This document shows positions 58,184 through 64,000 of a DNA stretch of 64,000 nt, in pieces. The first letter of the stretch is position 1; each line of letters starts with the position of its first letter. The notes under the pieces were generated by a model that was given only the letters and a program-made list of their open reading frames with translations, was not told the DNA's origin and ran no database searches. This stretch comes from Phyto melanocephala (lineage: Eukaryota > Arthropoda > Insecta > Diptera > Rhinophoridae), in contig OW799236.1 in assembly GCA_941918925.1 (NCBI GenBank), forward strand, positions 74,366,465 to 74,430,464, read 5' to 3'. The translations under genes and the position numbers were made by a program.

Positions 58184-59079
58184 TCTATATATATAAAAGT
58201 GAAACTCTGTGTGTGTGTGTGTGTGTGTTAGCTATAGACTCTGAAACTGTAAAACCGATCGGACTCAAACTTTGGCAAGTTGTTGTACACATTCCAGGGA
58301 GTGTTTATGGGTGAAAAAAAGTGGGCGGGGCCACGCCCATAAAAATTAGTTATCAGTTTTAGCTACTTGCACTTGACCGATTTTTCTGAAACTTTGTACA
58401 CATATAGAGCTGTCATGACTAAATAATTTCGTGATAAGAAAAGTGGGCGGGACCACGCCCCTAAAAAAGTTTTAATTTTGAGGTTCTTGCACTGGACCGA
58501 TTTTTCTGAAACTTCGCACACATGTCGAGCTGTCATAACCATATAATTTCGTGATTAGAAAAGTGGGCGGGGCCACGCCCATAAAAAATTAGTTATCAGT
58601 TTTAGCTACTTGCACTGGACCGAATTTTCTGAAACTTTGCACACATATCGAGCTGTCATGACTTAATAATTTCGTGATTAGAAAAGTGGGCAGTGCCACG
58701 CCCATAAGAAATAGGTATCATTTTGAGGTACTTGCACTGGACCGATTATTCTGAAACTTTGCACACATATAAAAAGAAATGAATAAAACATATTGAGCTG
58801 TTATAACTTTACAATTTCGTGATTAGAAAAGTGGGCAGGGACACGCCCATAAAAATAATTATAATTTTGATAATTTTTGCACTGGTCCGATTCTTCTGAA
58901 ACTTTGCACACATATTGAGCTGTTATGACTTTACAATTTCATGATTAAAAAAAAATGGGCAATGCCACGCCCATAAAAAAAATTATAATATTTAGGCTTT
59001 TGCACTTGATATTCACTTAAAGTTCAGAATGCATTTCGATTCATTAAGGGGCGTAGCAACGCGCGCCGGGTTTGGCTAG
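58184..59079 (+). mobile_element. Non-autonomous Helitron (same family as 7712), copy 3
   Basis: The 5' end is A|TCTATATATATAAAAGTGAA and the 3' end is GCGCGCCGGGTTTGGCTAG|T. The body has seven or so repeats of about 120-130 bases with GTGGGCGGGGCCACGCCC and GAAACTTTGCACACAT blocks, one or two more than the 7712 copy; the last repeats contain a small insertion near 58770-58790. A (GT)n tract follows the 5' end. Non-coding. Confidence 0.85.
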
Positions 59080-59185
59080 TAAAAATATAAAAACAAAACA
59101 AGAAAGAAATTTTAAAACTGCTATTTAGAAAATATTTTTTATGGATGATGCAGTGTATTTTTGTTTTTCCATAATTCACGTAATT

Positions 59186-59221
59186 TCTGTTGGGTGTAGC
59201 GAAGCGAACCGGGTTAGCTAA
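59186..59221 (+). mobile_element. Helitron 3' end fragment
   Basis: GGGTGTAGCGAAGCGAACCG followed by GGTTAGCTAA and T fits a Helitron 3' terminus (CTAA variant of CTRR). The body to the left is replaced by the 58184-59079 Helitron and unrecognised sequence, so it might be the end of the helicase-bearing element, but this cannot be shown here. Confidence 0.4.
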
Positions 59222-59300
59222 TAGTGAATGAAAATCCCACTTTATGTACAAGAAGAACAACTTAAATATTTTTGATATACAGGTGATAAAAACAATATTT

Positions 59301-59475
59301 AAATTTTAATTCAGGCTTGAGTTCATATTAACATTCTTATTTTAACAAAGAATTTTTTAATTATGATAAATGAAAGAATAATCTGAAGCCGAGTGGAATG
59401 CATTTTTGAAACCAGCTACGATTTCATCATCAGCACTTTTTGATCGGTGGTTACATGTTGGATATCATATCATCA
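59301..59475 (+). mobile_element. Family A fragment (copy 2)
   Basis: TTTTAATTCAGGCTTGAGTT resembles the family A left end at 818, and GAAACCAGCTACGATTTCATCATCAGCACT matches the 940-985 block at the same relative position. Only the left part remains. Confidence 0.5.
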
Positions 59476-59544
59476 TAAACTCGGTAACTACTCAGTTTTC
59501 AAGAATATTTCGCATAGATTCTTAACATTACACACATGTTTGGT

Positions 59545-60140
59545 TTTGAGGTTGGGTTAAATTGGTGTATTAGGAAGAGAGTTATAGCTCGTAAAGCACG
59601 AGTAGGTCATAAAAAATGTTCTTCTTACATTGAATAGAATGCGATTGCCTATAAACGCAGCAACGTAGAGTGATAAAATTTCGCAAGTATACCAACGATT
59701 TTTTTTTGTATATTTTTACCTGAAGTCACAAAAAGAGTTTAAGAACAAAATGTACGAAAATTTTACCCCAACAGAGAATGTAAGGGTGTTTATAGGTTTG
59801 TCATGCCGTGTGAAATTTTTACAACATTAATTTCTCATAAAGTATTTATTTTCTGAGAGCTTATGAATAGAGGAGTAAATTCATAAATGTCAGTCCGTCC
59901 GTATGTATGTTAAAATCAGTTTTAAGCCCCCCGACATTGTCTACTTAAAAAATTAAAAAATATTTGGGAGATATCGGTATTAAAAAGCAGCACAATTGCC
60001 TTCAAACTTTCTAAGATATAAGTAAATAAACATGACTGCCTCTGCTTTTCCCATATTTATACCATAAAGATCAACATTTTGTAGCACTAAGATAACTTAC
60101 AGATACGTTTGCTACTATTTGTGGATGTGATATGTCACTA
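59545..60140 (+). mobile_element. INE-1/DINE-1-like fragments, internal and 5' pieces
   Basis: TTAGGAAGAGAGTTATAGCT at about 59569 is the internal block of the CCGCCACC subfamily. From about 59783 GTAAGGGTGTTTATAGGTTTGTCATGCC and CAGTCCGTCCGTATGTATG belong to the TATACCCTT subfamily. Both are truncated. Confidence 0.5.
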
Positions 60141-61540
60141 GGGCTATTCAGTAAGTCTATGCTTTCTAAATATCAAGCTAGATCTAGCAAGTCTAAAGGT
60201 ATGTTCACATTAGGCAAATATTTGACTAAATAAATACTTACATACTTAAAACTAAAAAAACATGTGTGTTTGGGTATTAAGGTCTTAATCTTATTGATTT
60301 TTTTTTAATTTTCCTCAGTATTATTTTTTTCTAACTTTTCTTAATGAAAATCGTTTCCTTTTAAGTTCACTTAGAAATAAAAATTAAAATTAGAAATTAA
60401 AATAAAGTTACTTAAAGGACTTTAGAGAAATAAGTTTAACAACTTAAATAGTTTTATCGACTTATTAAGAAGAGGTTTCGTTAAAAGTTAAATTAAAGTT
60501 TTAGCACAAACAAATTTCTAAATTGTTGCAATATTACTAAGTAAAGAATGCATTTCAAATTGCCGCAAAGCAGTAGTATTTTCTATTCATGAAGAATTAT
60601 TTCAAACAAAATCTAAGACATGAAAAAGCATTAGGCTGTACCAAATTTTCGTAGAAAAATTCTCTTACAAACAATTTTAAATTTGGTGCTTATTTACTAT
60701 TAATGCAGTTAAAAGTTGAATATTTATGTCAAGTGTGCATTTGAGTTCTAAGTTTTCTAATAACTGAATTTTTTTGAAACATAAAACACTATTTGGGTTT
60801 TTTACACAAGTCGATGTTTTCATTACTCCATAGTGACAAACTTATAAAACACGGCTTATTAAGATGATTTTATAACGCCAACCATCCGAAATATTTTGAC
60901 AATTAAGAAGAAAAAATTATTGAGGGTACTTTTAACTCAAAAGCTCCAACTGAAAGTGAAATGGTTGCCAACGCGATCCAAAGTACAAGTTTTCAGTAAA
61001 AATATCCTTCACTTTGGTGAACAATGTTCAAATCATACACTATATTAATAGATTTCAATTTCTAAATAGTTTTATAATATAATTTTATTTGCACAAAAAA
61101 AACAACATTTTCCTACTAACTTTGGTACTTAGTTTTTTTTTTATCAAATATTTTTCTATTTCAGCAATTTTCCCATACAAATATTTAGAGGAAATAAAAA
61201 GTTTTTCTTTATGTAAATTGCTTGAGTTTTGTTTTTATTTGAAATAACTTTAAATGCAAGTAACTTTTATCTTAAGGACTTGAAAAGGAGAAAAATATGC
61301 AGCAATTACTGTATAATTAAATAGTTTATCAGCAAATCTAATATAATGTAAATAAATTAGTAGCATTTAAAAAAAAGTGACAGCAAAAATTAAATTATTG
61401 GGTGTATAACTTAATTAACAACAGTTGGTAGAACGCGGCTCTTGTCTTTAATATCTTAAAGAGTACATATCTGTCATTTATTTTCACTTTTATGTTATTA
61501 AACATAATAATGCAAACAAAGAACATTTTTCTGCTTCAAA
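60141..61540. other. AT-rich non-coding stretch, nothing recognised
   Basis: No supported gene or paired repeat. Confidence 0.45.
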
Positions 61541-62005
61541 AATGTCGAATTTTGTTTATTTACTTCTTTAATTGGAAAAAAATGCCGTTGAAGCACATCG
61601 AAGGCATGTATTCCATTGGTTTATGCGGTTAAAAAGTGGTGATTTAGACACGCAAGACAAGATCAGTCATGGCAAGACAAAGAACGGCACTATTACATGA
61701 AGATTGTTGAACACAACGAGATCATGCGAATAAAAGGGAATTCAGAAATCATAGTGCTGAATTTAACACTATTAAAGAATCATTACTTGTGCTAAAAAAT
61801 GGCTCCATTACGATAACCCAAAGCGTAAAACATCGTATGTGTAGCCAGGCCAATCAACTGAATTGACATCAAAGCCAAATATTTATGAAGATACGGTAAT
61901 GCTCTGTGTTTTGTAGTACCGAAAGGGTCCTCTCCGTTATAAACTGCTGAAAAGAAACCAGATTATTACCAGAAGTCGGTACCAAATGTGACGACACCGA
62001 ACATA
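61541..62005 (+). pseudogene. DD34D mariner transposase remnant
   Basis: Across frames the plus strand reads MSNFVY, NAVEAHRRHVFHWFMRLKSG + DLDTQDK (helix-turn-helix region with the WFxRFKSGDFDxxD pattern), WLHYDNPKRKTSYV and KPNIYEDTVMLCVL, then KGPLRYKLLKRNQIITRSRY. This is the mariner segment around and after the first catalytic Asp. About 60 residues between N-terminal and middle parts are poorly preserved, and everything after the first catalytic region is missing. It is dead. Confidence 0.75.
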
Positions 62006-63444
62006 AAAACTATGCAACATTGTATAAATATTTCGTTATTTCGTACCATGAAAACCTTCCGTTAAATATACATATGTATGTGTTCATTTTAGGAAATATT
62101 TTTTTGTTTTATGAAATATATTTATTTGTAAGCATTACCCGGGGTCTCCACGTAATATTTAATACCATAATTGTCAAAGTTGATTGCGGCCATAAATATT
62201 GCTACGTGTAAACTGCAAAATGCCATATGTAGCAATTTATTGCGCAATCATTGCTTAATTGATTGTTTGAGCATTTATTGCCGTAATAATCTGTCAAAGT
62301 GGTTTTACTTTCCTTAAATTTTATATTATTTTTTTTTTTCAGAAACAAATGAAAATTACAATAATTTTACCTGAAAATAATAATCTTAAGTGAGATATTC
62401 TAAAACAACCATTAGAGTTGAAACAAAATTATTAAATTTTATTAAAAAAATTACTTGTGTCGTGTTCTCCTGGTGATGAAAACAGACATACTTAAGCAAT
62501 AATTTGCCAGTTTTGTCTACTATATGTTTTGATCGATGCAGAACGCTCTCTGTTATACGCTTCACTTCAGAATAGGGTATTCAACAGCGACTCAATTCGT
62601 TCTTGGCCTCAACATATGAGCAATTCTAATGCCTCGGAATCCATATCTTGCCGGAAAGACGTAAAAAGATTTTAGCTAGCAATGGTCAGTACTTTAGATA
62701 AATTCAAATTTTAAATATATAAAAAAAAATTTTTAATGTAATTTTTTCACAGAAATAAACGATGTAACAGCAGCACACTGTTTATTTTGTTGATTTGTGT
62801 ATTTATGTTCAATTCACTAAATGTAACCCAGAATTCTGAAATATAAATTATTAAACAAAATCTATGAATATGCCGTTCTCTGGTTAAATATAAGAAATTC
62901 AGTTAAAAAAGCCGGAATATTGAAATCATAAAAATCTAAACTGATAAGTTACTATTTCAAAGTCTAACCATAATATGCATAAGATGACTTATGATCGGCG
63001 CACATTTCGGACGAACCAAATATAATAATTGGTCACCTTGTACCAATTTGTTCGTCGTTCGCCGTCGTAAGAAATAGAAATAAATCTATTGCATAGTTCG
63101 CCGCGTATAGCGAATTTCGACTGACGCCATAATTGTATGCATTTTCATAAACACAAATGTGTTTTTTTTTTTATGACGAATATTCGCGACGAAAAACTCG
63201 TCGTTTGTCCCAATTGTGCGACTACACGCAAAGAAAAGCCATGGTTAAGACATGATCACGACGGTCATACTATGTTTTCTAAAATAATATTTGGTTGTCG
63301 AAAACAAGTAATAGTTATTTTTATTTCATTTCATCACATATTTTGTCACGATAATCAAGCACTTGTTTGAACTGTAAACATTAAATGTTTAGTTTTTGTA
63401 AAAATTTCAAAATGGTTGTCATTTAACAATAGTATGATTTAAAA
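62006..63444. other. Non-coding stretch with one CpG-rich patch
   Basis: At about 62995-63265 CG dinucleotides are frequent (GTTCGTCGTTCGCCGTCGTAA, ATTCGCGACGAAAAACTCGTCG). A 77-codon open frame (63137-63370) contains CPNCATTRKEKP but no domain I can name. No gene call. Confidence 0.4.
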
Positions 63445-63599
63445 CAAGTAAGAGCACTATATTCGGCTGTGCCGAATCTTTTATACCTACCACCAATTTT
63501 GTGTACATTTAAAGCACAATATTTATTATTTTGTTAAACATTATGGAATAATCTCTTTATAATAAAATGTGTATCCCTTTCTTTGTATAGGGTGGTTAA
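63445..63599 (-). mobile_element. INE-1/DINE-1-like 3' end (minus orientation), split by mariner
   Basis: CAAGTAAGAGCACTATATTC + GGCTGTGCCGAATCTTTTAT is the reversed 3' hairpin end, followed by CCACCACCAATTTTGTGTAC. The sequence up to CTTTGTATA at 63591-63599 is the reverse of 29551-29693. The rest of the element lies beyond the mariner and outside the window. Confidence 0.7.
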
Positions 63600-64000
63600 A
63601 TTTTAAGGGCCCATGTTGAAGGTGAACTACACCTAGTCTTTAAATTTGTTTTCTGCACTTCACTTGACATTTCTCAATCTCAAACTTACTCAATTTGATT
63701 CGTGGAAAGATACGCAAATGAACAACGCTCTAAAGTTATTCAGGTTTTTTATGAAAATAGGCGTTCAAATCAAAATGCATTTTGTGCACTTCGTAATTCT
63801 TTTGATCAACATAATCGTTGAAATTCGTACACAATCGGGAGAATTGTAAAAAATATTTAAATTTTTGCAAAACAGGTCTGTATGAAATGTTAGAAAATCT
63901 GTGAATGCCTTCTTAGTTCGTTGAATGGGAACCACTGCAGTTTTTTTGCGATAGTGTGACAAAAGAGCAGTCAGCCTCGACTCATCATCATGCCCAACAA
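63600..64000 (+). mobile_element. mariner derivative at the same INE-1 site, truncated by window end
   Basis: The end GGGTGGTTAAATTTTAAGGG lies next to TA and matches the right TIR of the 28230-29550 element. The plus strand encodes ANEQRSKVIQVFYENRRSNQ, then FCALRNSFDQHNR and TIGRIVKNI: the N-terminal helix-turn-helix of a DD41D-like mariner transposase, with one stop. The linker piece SVTKEQSASTHHHAQQ follows. The element continues beyond the window. Confidence 0.7.

Overview
This window looks like non-coding DNA from a higher fly (Diptera, probably calyptrate or a near relative). It is very AT-rich and holds short Helitrons, INE-1/DINE-1-like repeats with GTCCGTCTGTCC-type blocks, DD34D and DD41D mariners, and truncated non-LTR retrotransposons. 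The organism is inferred from repeat content alone. I found no exon of a host gene that I can defend. No open reading frame exceeds 313 codons, and every recognisable protein fragment belongs to a transposable element, nearly all of them broken.

Layout. 0.8-5.5 kb: a terminal-inverted-repeat (TIR) element of unknown class, an RTE-like reverse transcriptase fragment (minus strand) and a 5'-truncated I/LOA-like non-LTR element (plus strand). 7.7-9.7 kb: a short Helitron and a pogo/Tigger deletion derivative. 10.6-14.5 kb: an INE-1-like element carrying a hAT-like element, which carries a second 8-bp-duplication element with a GC-rich hairpin in its middle. 16.2-20.7 kb: two more INE-1-like elements, one with another copy of the same hAT-like element. 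21.9-22.6 kb: a DD41D mariner remnant. 24.6-26.4 kb: Helitron ends and small palindromic elements. 26.8-29.7 kb: a nearly complete INE-1-like element with a mariner inside. 30.8-31.6 kb: a DD34D mariner remnant. 31.9-33.8 kb: a TIR element encoding part of a poorly known transposon protein family. 34.3-38.1 kb: two INE-1-like elements with the same secondary insertion. 41.5-42.7 kb: an INE-1-like fragment, then a Helitron with a TIR element inserted in its first bases. 44.7-49.6 kb: a Helitron, a non-LTR fragment, and a DD41D mariner nested in a small TIR element. 52.1-53.5 kb: a non-LTR element split by a mariner derivative. 54.8-59.2 kb: Helitrons, including one with a 142-bp tandem repeat and a decayed Helitron helicase. 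59.3-64.0 kb: repeat fragments, a DD34D mariner remnant, and an INE-1-like element with a mariner that runs off the window end.

The genes do not work together as a pathway. The value of the window is its layered insertion record. Empty sites present elsewhere in the same window let several insertions, target-site duplications and relative ages be read directly. The best candidates for undescribed biology are the TIR element at 31909-33781 with its short derivative at 41938-42301, and the 98-bp-arm GC-rich hairpin at 12842-13057.
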